Source: Terriglobales bacterium
Lineage (GTDB): Bacteria > Acidobacteriota > Terriglobia > Terriglobales > Acidobacteriaceae
Assembly: GCA_035561515.1 (NCBI GenBank)
Contig: DATMXP010000052.1
Coordinates: 1 to 64,000, forward strand
DNA: 64,000 nucleotides
Reading direction: 5' to 3'
Within the stretch, counting starts at the first letter, position 1, and each line of letters opens with the position of its first letter. The translations under genes were made by a program, and so were the position numbers. The notes beneath the pieces are model-generated. The model was not told where the DNA came from. It saw only the letters and a list, made by a program, of their open reading frames with translations, and did not search any database. Below are positions 41,493 to 51,106 of this stretch, piece after piece.

Positions 41493-44477
41493 AAGGTGAC
41501 CGTCTGAGATTTCGACAGGTTTGCCGGTCAGCACGTTTGTGAGTGTGCCAGCCTCACCGGGAACCTCAATAACACAATCGCGCCAGACGTCGCTTCCGAT
41601 CGGTGGCGCGACGTTTCCTTTCATCAACGTGTAAGCGAACCGAGGTACGGCCGCAATCACCATTTGCGACTCAAGCCGACGGGCAAAGGAGATCACGTGT
41701 TCCCGCACCCCTCCGGCCGCGAAAAGCGGGGCGTAGTCACCGCGACGGAACAGGTCCCGGTTCTCCCGACGGAAACGCAGCGCCCGAAGGGTCAACCACA
41801 ACTTTGCGCGGTCGCTGGTGAGGTTTGTTGCGATCTCCCGGCAAAGAGACGCGTTTTCATCCACAGAGCGGGTGTGGACTAAGTCCCCGAGGAGCTGCTG
41901 GCGGGTGTCGTAATCGACGGGCCGTCGATTATCGGGATCCACGAGGCTGAAGTCATAAAGCTCAGTGCCACGATAAATATCGGGAACGCCCGGCGAGGCG
42001 ATTTTCAGAAGTACCTGGGCCAGGCTGTTGATGCATCCGAAATATTGCACCGGCCTGATAAAAGTCTCGAACTGTTGAAGAAACGGGTTGGGACGCTTCG
42101 ATGTGCCGGGTGCAAGAATATGGGTGATGAAAGTTGTCAGTGAGTCCACGTATTCCGGGTTTTGACTGATCCAACTCAGGTTGACCTTGGCCTCGTGTAT
42201 GGCCTTGGTCATGTACGCCTGGATGCGTTCGATGAACCCCTTCCGCGCAGACTCTGTCTGCCCTTCCAGCGGCCACGTGCCAACGAGCGTCTGGTATAGA
42301 AAGTATTCTTCGTTTGCGTCCGGCACTGAGCGCCCGTCGGAGAGCGTGCGTTTCTTGGCGCGGTTCGCGCGACGCCAGCGCGTTACCTGCGAAGACCACA
42401 CCTTCGGCATTTCGGAAAGCACGTTTAGGCGTGCCCGTATGTCTTCGCTTCTCTTACTGTCGTGCGTGGACGTCCCGAGCATCGAGTACGGCCAGTCGTG
42501 CAGCCGTTCGATGTTGCTGTTATGAAACTCTTCGAGTGAGATCCCAAACTGTGCGGGAGATCCGCCAACTTCATTGGCCGAGATAAAGCGCGAATAGACG
42601 TAGCACGCTGTGTCTTCCAGTCCTTTTGCCATCACCGGGCCAGACAGTTGCTGGAACTTCAAGGCGAAGCGGAGCCGCTTGCGGTATTGGTCCGAATTGA
42701 AGTTGCCATTCTCGGATTCGAGCAGCAATACGCTTCGGAGAAAATCGAACGGAACGGGGTTGTCATTCTGGTTGCGACGCTTGGCACGAGTGATGGCTTC
42801 TGCAATGTATCCGCGATCACGGTCGCTGACCGTTCCTCGCGCATCGATATATGTGCGATAGATGGGGAAGCAGGCGATGGTCTCCCGGATAGCTTCTTTG
42901 AGCAGGGCCCGGGTTATGTCGCGTGCACGGCGGTCAGTGTTGGCGATGTCCTGCAGCAGATGGGTCAGCACGGTGAGTTCACTCGAAAGCGAAGTCTGCA
43001 TGATCATCTTTTTGCTTTCATAAATCACGGTGCCGATATTGACCGGGCCGCCGATGAACCGGTGATAAAGCAGGGTGAAGAAGCGCTGGGTTCGGGAGTT
43101 GATGAAGACGTGGTTCAGCGAATTGCCGAATTCGTATCCGACCGTCCCGTCAACCGGCCAGTCCGGCGGAAGGTGTTCGCCATGTTCCAGAATCTTTTCG
43201 ACCAATACGAAAAGCGGTGCTTGCTGGGCCAGCGAACGCGAACCGAAGAGTGAGACGACGTCCTCTTCAATTCCGTTCGGCGAAACGGCTCCGGAAGGCT
43301 GTGGGCCGCAGCAATGGCTAGCCGCGTAGAGCATCTGGATTTGCGTGAAGTACTGCACTGGATTGAAGAGACCGTCGGGGTGATCAAGCCGTAACCCATC
43401 GATGGATCCGTCGGCAAGCATCTGCCGTATCAACTTGTGCGTTTCGGCGAAGACAGTCGGGTTTTCCATCCGCAACCCGACGAGGTCGTTCACATCGAAG
43501 AAGCGCCGGTAGTTGATCTCTTCGGCTGATACGCGCCAGTGGGCGAGTCGGTATGCCTGCGCCTCCAGGATGCGATGCAGTGCGTCAAAACTGCGTGGAT
43601 CGCCAGGTGAACCGTTCAAAGTTTGGAGCACCTTTTGGATTAAGCCACGGAACCCCTCCGAGCGCGCATAGATGCTTGCCAACTCCTGCTTCAGTTCGGG
43701 AATGCGTCGCTGCCGATCGGTAACTTCCGCAGCGTCCGTGCTTGTATGGGCAGCCAACAGCCGGAATCCGCGAAGTACCGCGACCAGTTCCGGGTATTCG
43801 GTTTCGCGCCACGTTGTGTCATCACGGAAGGATTGCAGATCGCCGACAGCGTCGAAAAGCATGGGGTACGTGGCCGGATCGATGGGGAAGTGCTTGTCGT
43901 AGTACGCGATGAAGAACGATCCAGCCTCGAAGTTCAGGCGCAGGTTGCCACTTTCGAGTTCGTCCCCATAGGCGGCGCCGAGTACCGGTAGCAGCACCTT
44001 GCCGCGAAGGTCCTGTTTTAACGGCGTCCAGTCGATATCGAAGAACTCGGCGTGCGCGGACGCCTGGCCGTTTTCGAGCACGTCCTGCCACCATGGGTTG
44101 GTGCCGTGTCCTACACCCATGTGGTTGGGAACGATGTCGAGGATCAGACCCATACCGAGCGACTTCAAATCGCGAACGAAGGCAGCAAACTCCGCCGGTG
44201 TCCCTATCTCCGGATTGATCTCATTGTGGTTGGTAATGTCGTAGCCGTGTTGGCTTCCCGCTCGCGCCCTCAATATAGGCGATGCATAACAGTGCGAGAC
44301 TCCCAGCGCATGCAAATAGGGAAGGAGTCTGCGTGCATCTTCGAATGTGAATCCAGCATTGAATTGCAGACGGTAGGTGCTAACCGGCCGCTTAACGTCT
44401 TTTCCGGAGCAAAGCCCATCAAGGCAGGTCGCAAGTTGTTGATTTTCAACGATTGGGGCACCAATCGGAGCTCGCAT
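41439..44477 (-). CDS. treY: Maltooligosyl trehalose synthase
   Basis: A 1012-residue GH13 enzyme that turns the reducing-end linkage of malto-oligosaccharides into a trehalose unit. Motifs: PVSTYRLQFNAGFTFEDA near 33, DIVPNHMG, DGLRLDHPDGL with the nucleophile Asp, and GTSTHDSKRSED. Length exceeds the usual 700-900 residues; the extra N-terminal 30 residues may be an annotation artefact, because no ribosome-binding site precedes this ATG. The partner hydrolase TreZ is not in the window. It is convergent with malQ. Confidence 0.93.
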   Translation of the reverse strand: MRAPIGAPIVENQQLATCLDGLCSGKDVKRPVSTYRLQFNAGFTFEDARRLLPYLHALGVSHCYASPILRARAGSQHGYDITNHNEINPEIGTPAEFAAFVRDLKSLGMGLILDIVPNHMGVGHGTNPWWQDVLENGQASAHAEFFDIDWTPLKQDLRGKVLLPVLGAAYGDELESGNLRLNFEAGSFFIAYYDKHFPIDPATYPMLFDAVGDLQSFRDDTTWRETEYPELVAVLRGFRLLAAHTSTDAAEVTDRQRRIPELKQELASIYARSEGFRGLIQKVLQTLNGSPGDPRSFDALHRILEAQAYRLAHWRVSAEEINYRRFFDVNDLVGLRMENPTVFAETHKLIRQMLADGSIDGLRLDHPDGLFNPVQYFTQIQMLYAASHCCGPQPSGAVSPNGIEEDVVSLFGSRSLAQQAPLFVLVEKILEHGEHLPPDWPVDGTVGYEFGNSLNHVFINSRTQRFFTLLYHRFIGGPVNIGTVIYESKKMIMQTSLSSELTVLTHLLQDIANTDRRARDITRALLKEAIRETIACFPIYRTYIDARGTVSDRDRGYIAEAITRAKRRNQNDNPVPFDFLRSVLLLESENGNFNSDQYRKRLRFALKFQQLSGPVMAKGLEDTACYVYSRFISANEVGGSPAQFGISLEEFHNSNIERLHDWPYSMLGTSTHDSKRSEDIRARLNVLSEMPKVWSSQVTRWRRANRAKKRTLSDGRSVPDANEEYFLYQTLVGTWPLEGQTESARKGFIERIQAYMTKAIHEAKVNLSWISQNPEYVDSLTTFITHILAPGTSKRPNPFLQQFETFIRPVQYFGCINSLAQVLLKIASPGVPDIYRGTELYDFSLVDPDNRRPVDYDTRQQLLGDLVHTRSVDENASLCREIATNLTSDRAKLWLTLRALRFRRENRDLFRRGDYAPLFAAGGVREHVISFARRLESQMVIAAVPRFAYTLMKGNVAPPIGSDVWRDCVIEVPGEAGTLTNVLTGKPVEISDGHLLCREVFADFPVALLAKS

Positions 44478-44523
44478 CGAGCGATTAGATGCGCAGCGAT
44501 TCTGGCGTGTGGTCTCTTACGTT

Positions 44524-45003
44524 CTATGCGCCGGGGCTCTCTGCAGTATCCAGACCGGCGACATGGAAATACTGCCGCATGGCTTCGCCGATCTCCTGGA
44601 GTTCGTCCTGTGAGAGCAGCTGCTGCATGGCTTCGAACAGCGAGCGCTCCTCCTTTCGGACGTGTTCACTCAAACTGGCACTGAACACCTGTAGATCTGT
44701 CACAGTGAATTGCCGTGCCCGTGCCCTTTCGACGTTGCGCCGGATTAACGTGTGCTCAATACGAAGTTCATCCACAAGCTGCTGCAGGTCCTCGTACTTG
44801 TCTGCAATTGGGAACAGGAACTTCTCCTCCGCGACGAAATGAAACCCGATCTCCCGGTCAAACGCCTGTACGATCTCCAACTCCCACGGGTGTACATCGG
44901 GAGTATCACCGGCTTGATCGAAGGCACGTCCGATGCGCACGCAGAGCGCCAGGGCGTGCTGATGCTGGTGCGAAAGGGGAACCAGGTTCTTGTCGCGACG
45001 CAT
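44524..45003 (-). CDS. Hemerythrin-domain protein
   Basis: A 159-residue four-helix hemerythrin-like protein. Candidate iron ligands: HQHQHA near 13-17, HPWE and FHFVAEEKFLFP near 52-59, IEHTLI, and SEHVRKEERSLF. It likely binds a di-iron site for O2, NO or iron handling in the cytosol. ATG 45003 gives the natural N-terminus; a longer in-frame start adds 53 unrelated residues. Divergent from the small gene at 45134. Confidence 0.82.
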   Translation of the reverse strand: MRRDKNLVPLSHQHQHALALCVRIGRAFDQAGDTPDVHPWELEIVQAFDREIGFHFVAEEKFLFPIADKYEDLQQLVDELRIEHTLIRRNVERARARQFTVTDLQVFSASLSEHVRKEERSLFEAMQQLLSQDELQEIGEAMRQYFHVAGLDTAESPGA

Positions 45004-45133
45004 CGGAGTATTATGCCTGTCTGACCGCTCTTTACGAAATTGCAGGCGGCGTTGACAATAGAATGTTTGCGCCACCGGGGTGCAGGTTTTCTGTGAGCCG
45101 GTGCAAAATTCCTTTGCTTTTCTGGAGAGACCG

Positions 45134-45319
45134 ATGCCCGCAAGCGGCGAACTGATCCGCATGATGAATTACGTTGACGACATTACTACCACCCTTCGCC
45201 GTATCAGCGGCACCACGGCGCTGCTCACCGACGATGAACGCAAGCGCCTCGCCGATTACATGCGGCAGTCTGTTTCCCGTTACCAGGAAATCATCCAGAA
45301 AGTCGAACAACCGAAGTAA
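45134..45319 (+). CDS. Small helical protein upstream of 3-hydroxyacyl-CoA dehydrogenase
   Basis: A 61-residue, mostly helical protein (LIRMMNYVDDITTTLRRI; DERKRLADYMRQSVSRYQEI). CTGGAGAGA lies 3-6 nt before the ATG. Its stop overlaps the next ATG by 1 nt (TAATG), so the two are coupled. Family not recognised. Confidence 0.65.
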   Translation: MPASGELIRMMNYVDDITTTLRRISGTTALLTDDERKRLADYMRQSVSRYQEIIQKVEQPK

Positions 45320-46182
45320 TGGGGGAAGTACGGACCATCGCCGTCATGGGCGCTGGAATCATGGGGCGCGGTATTGCCCACGTTGCAGCGCTCGGCGGAT
45401 TCCGGACCATCCTTGAAGACCTCATGCCGCCTGCGCTCCGGAAGGCAGAGGCGGAGATCCGTGCCAACCTCGACAAAGCGGTCGAACTCGGCAAGGTTGC
45501 TGCTGGCGACGCCGCTGCGGCTATGAACCGTCTCGAGTTCGTCAGTGAAGTTCCCGCGGCTGCACGTGAGGCGGACCTCGTCATTGAAGCAGTGCCCGAG
45601 CAAATGGCTGCGAAAATCGAGCTATTCACGCAGCTCGACAAGCTCTGCCGGCCCGACACCATCCTGGCGTCGAACACGTCTTCGCTCAGCATCACGGAAA
45701 TCGCGGCTGTTACGCAGCGAGCGCCGAAATGCGTCGGCATGCATTTCTTCAATCCGGTACATAAAATGAAGTTGGTGGAGATCGTCCAAGCGCTCGAAAC
45801 CGACCGCGAAACCATCGCCACCGTTGTTGAAGTCGGCGGTCGCATGAACAAGGAAACCGTGGTGATTAAGGAGTCGCCCGGTTTCATCACCAGTCGCATC
45901 AACGCGATGATCGGCAACGAGGCCTTTTACATGCTGCAAGAGGGGATCGCTTCGGCGTCCGACATCGACAAGGCACTGAAACTCGGGCTCAACCACCCTA
46001 TGGGTCCGTTTGAACTCGTTGATCTCGTCGGCCTTGATACCCGCCTCAGCATCCTGGAGTACCTGCACAAAACGCTCGGTGAGAAATATCGTCCTTGTCC
46101 GCTGCTTGCGCAGTACGTGAAGGCCGGACGCCTGGGACGCAAGTCCGGGCGTGGCGTGTTCGAGTATCCAGCGACGAAATAA
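45319..46182 (+). CDS. 3-hydroxyacyl-CoA (3-hydroxybutyryl-CoA) dehydrogenase
   Basis: A 287-residue stand-alone short-chain type dehydrogenase. NAD-binding VMGAGIMGRGIAHVAA is at 9-24, catalytic His in GMHFFNPVHKM near 138-148, SNTSSLSI near 116, and ESPGFITSRI and NHPMGPFELVDLVGLD near 225. It oxidises 3-hydroxyacyl-CoA to 3-ketoacyl-CoA, or the reverse, and with the thiolase at 16.4 kb could form a C4-CoA branch. Coupled to the small gene upstream. Confidence 0.93.
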   Translation: MGEVRTIAVMGAGIMGRGIAHVAALGGFRTILEDLMPPALRKAEAEIRANLDKAVELGKVAAGDAAAAMNRLEFVSEVPAAAREADLVIEAVPEQMAAKIELFTQLDKLCRPDTILASNTSSLSITEIAAVTQRAPKCVGMHFFNPVHKMKLVEIVQALETDRETIATVVEVGGRMNKETVVIKESPGFITSRINAMIGNEAFYMLQEGIASASDIDKALKLGLNHPMGPFELVDLVGLDTRLSILEYLHKTLGEKYRPCPLLAQYVKAGRLGRKSGRGVFEYPATK

Positions 46183-46257
46183 CCAGCGAATCCGATCCAT
46201 AACATGATCGCAGCCCTGTAATTAATGCAGCCGTCTAGCAGCGAATTAGAATAGACC

Positions 46258-46536
46258 GTGTCCGAGCCGAGCCCGCAACTGAAACGAGTACTCGACCTTC
46301 TCGCCAGGTTTGAACACCCTCTGGTGGATTTCAGCGCGCACCAGCATGGCGACGCCGTGCAGGTCGTCATGAACTTCAAAAACATCACTGTCCCTGTTCA
46401 CACCTACTATCTTGAAATTCATCCTCGCGACCTCGAGCATCCTCAATTCGCCTGGACTTTTGAGCGCCAGATTTACGACGGGCTGCACGATTACCTGATC
46501 GAAATGTTCACGCACGCGCCGCACACGAAGGACTGA
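46258..46536 (+). CDS. Conserved small protein of unknown function
   Basis: A 92-residue soluble protein starting at GTG. Trp and aromatic content is high (HTYYLEIHPRDL; FAWTFERQIYDGLHDYLIEMF) with an alpha-beta pattern. It ends 3 nt before the MidA-like gene and is certainly co-transcribed with it. No family recognised; no ribosome-binding site is obvious. Confidence 0.65.
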   Translation: MSEPSPQLKRVLDLLARFEHPLVDFSAHQHGDAVQVVMNFKNITVPVHTYYLEIHPRDLEHPQFAWTFERQIYDGLHDYLIEMFTHAPHTKD

Positions 46537-46539
46537 CCA

Positions 46540-47685
46540 ATGACGCTGCGCGAATACATCGAAAACGAAATCCGCCAGTCGGGCCCAATCCCATTTTCCC
46601 GTTTTATGCAGTTATGCCTCTATGGCGAAACCGCGTCGCCACCCGGCTATTACAGCGGCCAGCGAGAACAGTTTGGAAAGTCCGGCGACTTCTACACTTC
46701 GAGCGACGTCCACGCCGTTTACGGACGCCTGCTCGCCCGCCAATTTGAGCAGATGTGGCGCGTACTCGAGAAACCAACGGAGATTGCCGTCATCGAGCTT
46801 GGACCGGGGCGTGGGTTTTTTGCGCAAGATGTCCTTGCGTGGGTACGCAAAAAGTATCCGGACTTTGCCGCCGCCCTGAGCTATCGGATGGTCGAAACTT
46901 CGGGAGCGCTACGCTTCCGGCTCGGGGAGCGATTCGGCGAAGACCCAAAGGTGTCCATCCACTCGGGTATTGAAGAAGCTTTCGACGCTTCGCCCGAACA
47001 CGTCATCGTTTTCGCGAATGAGTTTTTCGACGCGCTGCCCACGGAAGTCCTCGATCATCGCGGCGAACTGCGGATTGGGATGGACAACGGCAAGTTCGTG
47101 GAACGGTTTGTCAGTCCCACGGAGCCCGTCAAGAACTTCGTTACGAAGTACGGGGTTGCTCCCGAACCGGGAGAGCGTGTTGACGCACCTCTGGTGGCCC
47201 AACGATATGCATCTGACATCGCGTCGATGATGCAAGCAAGGCGAGGCTTCGGCGTCTTCGTCGACTACGGATACGTGCAGTCGGAAATGCTTGCGGGACG
47301 CCATCTGGGTACGGTCACGTCGTTTCGCCAACATACGATCAGCGACTCACCATACGAGGCACCCGGCGAGCAGGACATCACCGTTCATGTTAACTTCACG
47401 GCCATAGCGGACGCCTTTCGGTCGCGCAAAGTTGAACCGCTCGCATGGGTGACGCAAGCGCAGTTCCTTATGGGAGTCGGGGAGGAAAGTCAGTTCGCCG
47501 AGGCTTTCGAGGAGTGCAAACTCCCGCAGGAGCAAACAAAGCGTGCGCTTCAGTTGAAGCATCTGATTGCCCCGGAGGGCATGGGCGAATCATTCCACGT
47601 GCTGGTTGTTGCGGCGAATCTGGACAAAGAAAAAGCCGCACGGCTTGATGGTCTCAAGTTCGTGCGGCCCAGTAACCAGATCTGA
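46540..47685 (+). CDS. MidA/NDUFAF7-like SAM-dependent methyltransferase
   Basis: A 381-residue class I methyltransferase of the former DUF185 family. It has SGDFYTSSDVHAVYG near 49, the SAM motif VIELGPGRGFFAQD near 84, FANEFFDALPTEV and FVDYGY. The mitochondrial relative methylates an Arg of a complex I subunit; bacterial targets are not established. It follows the small gene at 46258 with a 3-nt gap and meets the M1-like gene tail to tail. Confidence 0.87.
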   Translation: MTLREYIENEIRQSGPIPFSRFMQLCLYGETASPPGYYSGQREQFGKSGDFYTSSDVHAVYGRLLARQFEQMWRVLEKPTEIAVIELGPGRGFFAQDVLAWVRKKYPDFAAALSYRMVETSGALRFRLGERFGEDPKVSIHSGIEEAFDASPEHVIVFANEFFDALPTEVLDHRGELRIGMDNGKFVERFVSPTEPVKNFVTKYGVAPEPGERVDAPLVAQRYASDIASMMQARRGFGVFVDYGYVQSEMLAGRHLGTVTSFRQHTISDSPYEAPGEQDITVHVNFTAIADAFRSRKVEPLAWVTQAQFLMGVGEESQFAEAFEECKLPQEQTKRALQLKHLIAPEGMGESFHVLVVAANLDKEKAARLDGLKFVRPSNQI

Positions 47686-47686
47686 A

Positions 47687-49816
47687 TCAATCGCCGCTGC
47701 TGTTGCTCCGCGATGGCTCGTACGGCGCTTGCAGATACTTTCGCGCCTCAGCCTGCGCTCCTTGCGTATCGTCGTTCGTCTGCAACGCCTGGCGATACTC
47801 ATTGGTGGCGCGCTCGCGCTGCCCAGTCAGGTCGAAAATCTTCCCGAGCTGAATGTGGCTCCACACTTCGGTCCAGCGCGGTTCACCATCGCCATTCAGG
47901 GATTCGCGATACGCATTCGCCGAAGCCTGATAATTCCGCTGAAGGAAGAACACTTCCGCAATGCGATAGTGAGCCAGGGAACTGTTCTGGTTCACTTCCA
48001 ATGCCTTCTGGAACTGTTCCAGCGCCTGTGCCAGATCGCCCTGCTGCACAAGGCCTTGTCCACGCAGAATCGACGCGCGCAACTTCAGCTCCGGAGAGTT
48101 CTTCAGCACTCGGTTGGCAGGATCGATTTCGATCTTCCGTGGGCGTCCAAACGTTTCGACGGTGAACGCTGAGTTTGTTCCCGCTACTTCAATCCGTTTG
48201 TCCTCGCTTTGTCCATCGGTATCCACCTTGATCTCGACGGGCATACGGAACAGATCGAGGTCCTGCTTGATTTCGCCTACGATGCGGAAACCCTTGCATT
48301 TCGTCGGATCGGTGCATGTGGGGCCGCCCAGACGGTAGATCGTGTACTTGCTCTGGAATTCCGGAGCCCCGGTCGAATCCAGCCATTGGGTGAAGAACCA
48401 CGTTAGCTTGTCGCCGTAGTTTTGCTCCGCCAGATTCTGGAAATCCTGAACCCGCACGGATTTTCCCGCGAACTGCTGCGCGAACGCAGACATCGTTTTG
48501 TGAAATGCGTCGTCGCCCATCACCCAGCGCAGCATGTTCAGGATGATTGCGCCCTTGTCAGTTGCTAGTGACTGGAACTCCGGAGAAAAGGGATCGAGCC
48601 GTCCGATACCGGAGAGCGGCACGTTGTCATAAGCCAGCGCGCCCACTTGCATGTCCTTCGTCACTTCTTCATACGCAGCGGGTCCGGCCGCGTTCTCCAC
48701 GTAGCGGGCCTCAGCAAATCGCGCGAAGCCATCGCTCATCCACCAGTCGGCTCTCGTTGCGGGACTTACGGAGGATCCCCACCACTGATGGGCAATCGCA
48801 TTTGCCAGCAGGCGATAGTTGGTTTTGCCTGACATGGCACGGGATGAAAGACCAACCATCTCCGTGGACCACATCGAGGGAACCGTATCGTCCGGCAGTT
48901 GGACCAATTTCAGATTCGTTGAAAGCGGCTGCCCCCACTCACCTGAGAAGTACAGAAATTCCTTCGCTGCGGTGTCCACGTACTCGCCAATTACCTCGCG
49001 CTTGTCGGGACGATAATACGCGGTAATATTGACGCCGCCAGTATTGCTTTTGCTCTCCTGGAAGATGCCAGCCACGATGGTTCCGGGGAACGCCGGGCGA
49101 TCTTTCCATGTGAACGTGTAGGTTTTCGCGTTTGGATTCACGGTGCGCGCAGGCGCTGCCGGCTTCGCTTTGGGAGCAGGAGCACGCTTTCCGCGCTTCA
49201 GCACAGGCGCAGCCTTGGTTTGGTCTTCGGCAGGCGCCTCATCCACAACAACTCCGCCGACCTTGTCCGTTGCCAAACCGCTGCCAATCACCGTCCAGTT
49301 GGAAGGCACCGTGATATTCATTGTCGCGGTGAACCGGTTGATTCCATATCCCACGACGGGGAACCAGCGTCCCGCGTAAAGCAGGTAAGCTTCCTCATCG
49401 CCAATGGAGGCCAGTTTCAACCCGGGCACGGGACTGTCGTCAGGCGAGTCCAGGCGACCTTCATAACTGATCGTGAGGGTGGTACTGGCTCCTTTCGCTA
49501 AACCAGCGGGCAGCGGTATGCGAATGGTCGAGTCCTGGGTGATCCGTTCAGCCGTCAGGGTTTTGCCGTCGGCGTCGACGATCTTAGTCGGACGCAACCC
49601 GTTGTGTAACTCGAAGGTTGCGACGCTGATGTCGTCGAGGGCCGTGAAGTTCACCTTGGCCTTCGCAACTAACTTGCGCGCGCGTGGCGCGATCTCCGCG
49701 TCGATGACGTAATCGTTCACCTGAATTCGCGGATTTTGCGCGTACACGCCGGTGGCGAGTAACAGCAAAAAGAAGAAGGAAAAAGCACGCCGCAGGGGAC
49801 GTCGTGCGAATTGCAT
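47687..49816 (-). CDS. M1-peptidase-like protein lacking zinc site, with C-terminal TPRs
   Basis: A 709-residue secreted protein: signal peptide 1-26 (VYAQ), M1-type beta domain to about 290, peptidase-like domain to about 560, then TPR repeats (about 580-690). The zinc motif expected as HELAHQWFG reads NAIAHQWWG at 339-347, so the first His and the catalytic Glu are gone. The downstream NEGFA, with its zinc Glu, reads SDGFA at 361-365. Hence probably a pseudo-enzyme serving as scaffold or binder. A Lys/Ala/Pro linker (about 200-228) is inserted. GGGAGA lies 8 nt before ATG 49816. It follows lpxB on the same strand after 71 nt. Confidence 0.85.
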   Translation of the reverse strand: MQFARRPLRRAFSFFFLLLLATGVYAQNPRIQVNDYVIDAEIAPRARKLVAKAKVNFTALDDISVATFELHNGLRPTKIVDADGKTLTAERITQDSTIRIPLPAGLAKGASTTLTISYEGRLDSPDDSPVPGLKLASIGDEEAYLLYAGRWFPVVGYGINRFTATMNITVPSNWTVIGSGLATDKVGGVVVDEAPAEDQTKAAPVLKRGKRAPAPKAKPAAPARTVNPNAKTYTFTWKDRPAFPGTIVAGIFQESKSNTGGVNITAYYRPDKREVIGEYVDTAAKEFLYFSGEWGQPLSTNLKLVQLPDDTVPSMWSTEMVGLSSRAMSGKTNYRLLANAIAHQWWGSSVSPATRADWWMSDGFARFAEARYVENAAGPAAYEEVTKDMQVGALAYDNVPLSGIGRLDPFSPEFQSLATDKGAIILNMLRWVMGDDAFHKTMSAFAQQFAGKSVRVQDFQNLAEQNYGDKLTWFFTQWLDSTGAPEFQSKYTIYRLGGPTCTDPTKCKGFRIVGEIKQDLDLFRMPVEIKVDTDGQSEDKRIEVAGTNSAFTVETFGRPRKIEIDPANRVLKNSPELKLRASILRGQGLVQQGDLAQALEQFQKALEVNQNSSLAHYRIAEVFFLQRNYQASANAYRESLNGDGEPRWTEVWSHIQLGKIFDLTGQRERATNEYRQALQTNDDTQGAQAEARKYLQAPYEPSRSNSSGD

Positions 49817-49887
49817 GGATGTTTCTCCCGCTAAGTAGCCGCTCAATTGGATTCCCACTGGCGCACAAAAGATGTGCATTCAATAGC

Positions 49888-51060
49888 TTACACCCGCGGC
49901 TGGACCGAAAGTCGCGGTTTCCCTTCATGCTCGAGGGTTCGCAAAACTGCGTTGGCCGCGCGGTCTGCGGCGGTACCTTCGCCCGGGGAGTGTAGCTGGG
50001 CTTGCACACTTTTGAGGGCGGAGATCATATCTGAGCGCAACTGTCCGTTGGTCATCAATTCCCGTACTTTCGCGGCAACCCGTTGCGGCACAAAGCCCTG
50101 CTGGACGAATTCGGGGACGATCTCGCGTCTCGCGATCAGGTTCACCATCGCAAAATGAGAGAGTTTTACCAACCGCCGTCCCAGCAGGTAGGTGAGCGGG
50201 GTGACACGATAAATCATTACGAGCGGAGTGCCAATCAGTGCTGCCTCAACGGTCGCCGTCCCGCTGGCCACAATTCCCACCCTCGAGTGCAACAGGGCTG
50301 CCCGCGCGTCCCGTACGAGGGTGACCGGAGCATTGCTCGGAATCAGGCTCCTCAGCCATTCGGGATCGAGCGAACTCGCCACCGGAAGGATGAACTGGGT
50401 GCCGTCATTATCCAACAGCCGGACTGTATCCAGGAGTCCCGGCAGATTGAGGCTTACTTCCTTCCTCCGGCTGCCCGGAAGCACGGCGATCCAGATCTTC
50501 TCCAGGCTTAGATTGTTCTCAGCGGCGAAAGTTTCGCGCGTGATGTTGGGCGGCGGCTCGTCGGCCAGCGGATGCCCCACATACTCTGCCTGCACCCCAT
50601 GCTCCCGATAAAACTCTTCCTCGAAGGGGAAGATGACCAGCATCTTGCTCACATACTTCTGGACCTGGCGGATGCGCCCCTTTCTCCACGCCCAAAGTTG
50701 TGGGGAAACGTAGTAAATGACGGGGATATTCAGCCGGTGTAGTTCACGCGCCAGCCGCAGGTTGAAATCGGGGAAATCGATCAGGATGGCCGCGTCAGGC
50801 TTACGCCGTTCAGCTTCTGAGACTAGTTTCTTGAACTCCCGGCGGATCATGGGGAGGTGCTTTACCACCTCGGCCAGACCAACCACAGAGATGTCGTGCG
50901 CGTCGACGACGGTTTCAAAACCCGTATCGCGCATCTTCTGTCCGCCGACACCAAAGAACTGGCTTTGGGGCACACGCCGGCGCAAAGCCTGCATGATGCC
51001 CGCGCCATAAAGTTCTCCGGAAGCTTCTCCTGCCGATATAAGGAAGCGCATGAGCTGCAT
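49888..51060 (-). CDS. lpxB: Lipid-A-disaccharide synthase
   Basis: A 390-residue GT19 glycosyltransferase joining UDP-diacylglucosamine and lipid X on the inner face of the inner membrane, committing to lipid A. Family motifs: ISAGEASGELYGAGI near 8, VGGQKM near 38, IDFPDFNLRLA near 93, YYVSPQLWAWRKGR near 116 and VASGTATVEAALIGTPLVMIYR. It shows that the cell makes lipopolysaccharide. The start may be ATG 51060 or 51051. A serine-protease gene lies upstream on the same strand. Confidence 0.95.
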   Translation of the reverse strand: MQLMRFLISAGEASGELYGAGIMQALRRRVPQSQFFGVGGQKMRDTGFETVVDAHDISVVGLAEVVKHLPMIRREFKKLVSEAERRKPDAAILIDFPDFNLRLARELHRLNIPVIYYVSPQLWAWRKGRIRQVQKYVSKMLVIFPFEEEFYREHGVQAEYVGHPLADEPPPNITRETFAAENNLSLEKIWIAVLPGSRRKEVSLNLPGLLDTVRLLDNDGTQFILPVASSLDPEWLRSLIPSNAPVTLVRDARAALLHSRVGIVASGTATVEAALIGTPLVMIYRVTPLTYLLGRRLVKLSHFAMVNLIARREIVPEFVQQGFVPQRVAAKVRELMTNGQLRSDMISALKSVQAQLHSPGEGTAADRAANAVLRTLEHEGKPRLSVQPRV

Positions 51061-51106
51061 AGAGCATGACGCATCAGTGCGTCACGCTCAAGCAGCAAAC
51101 AGGATA

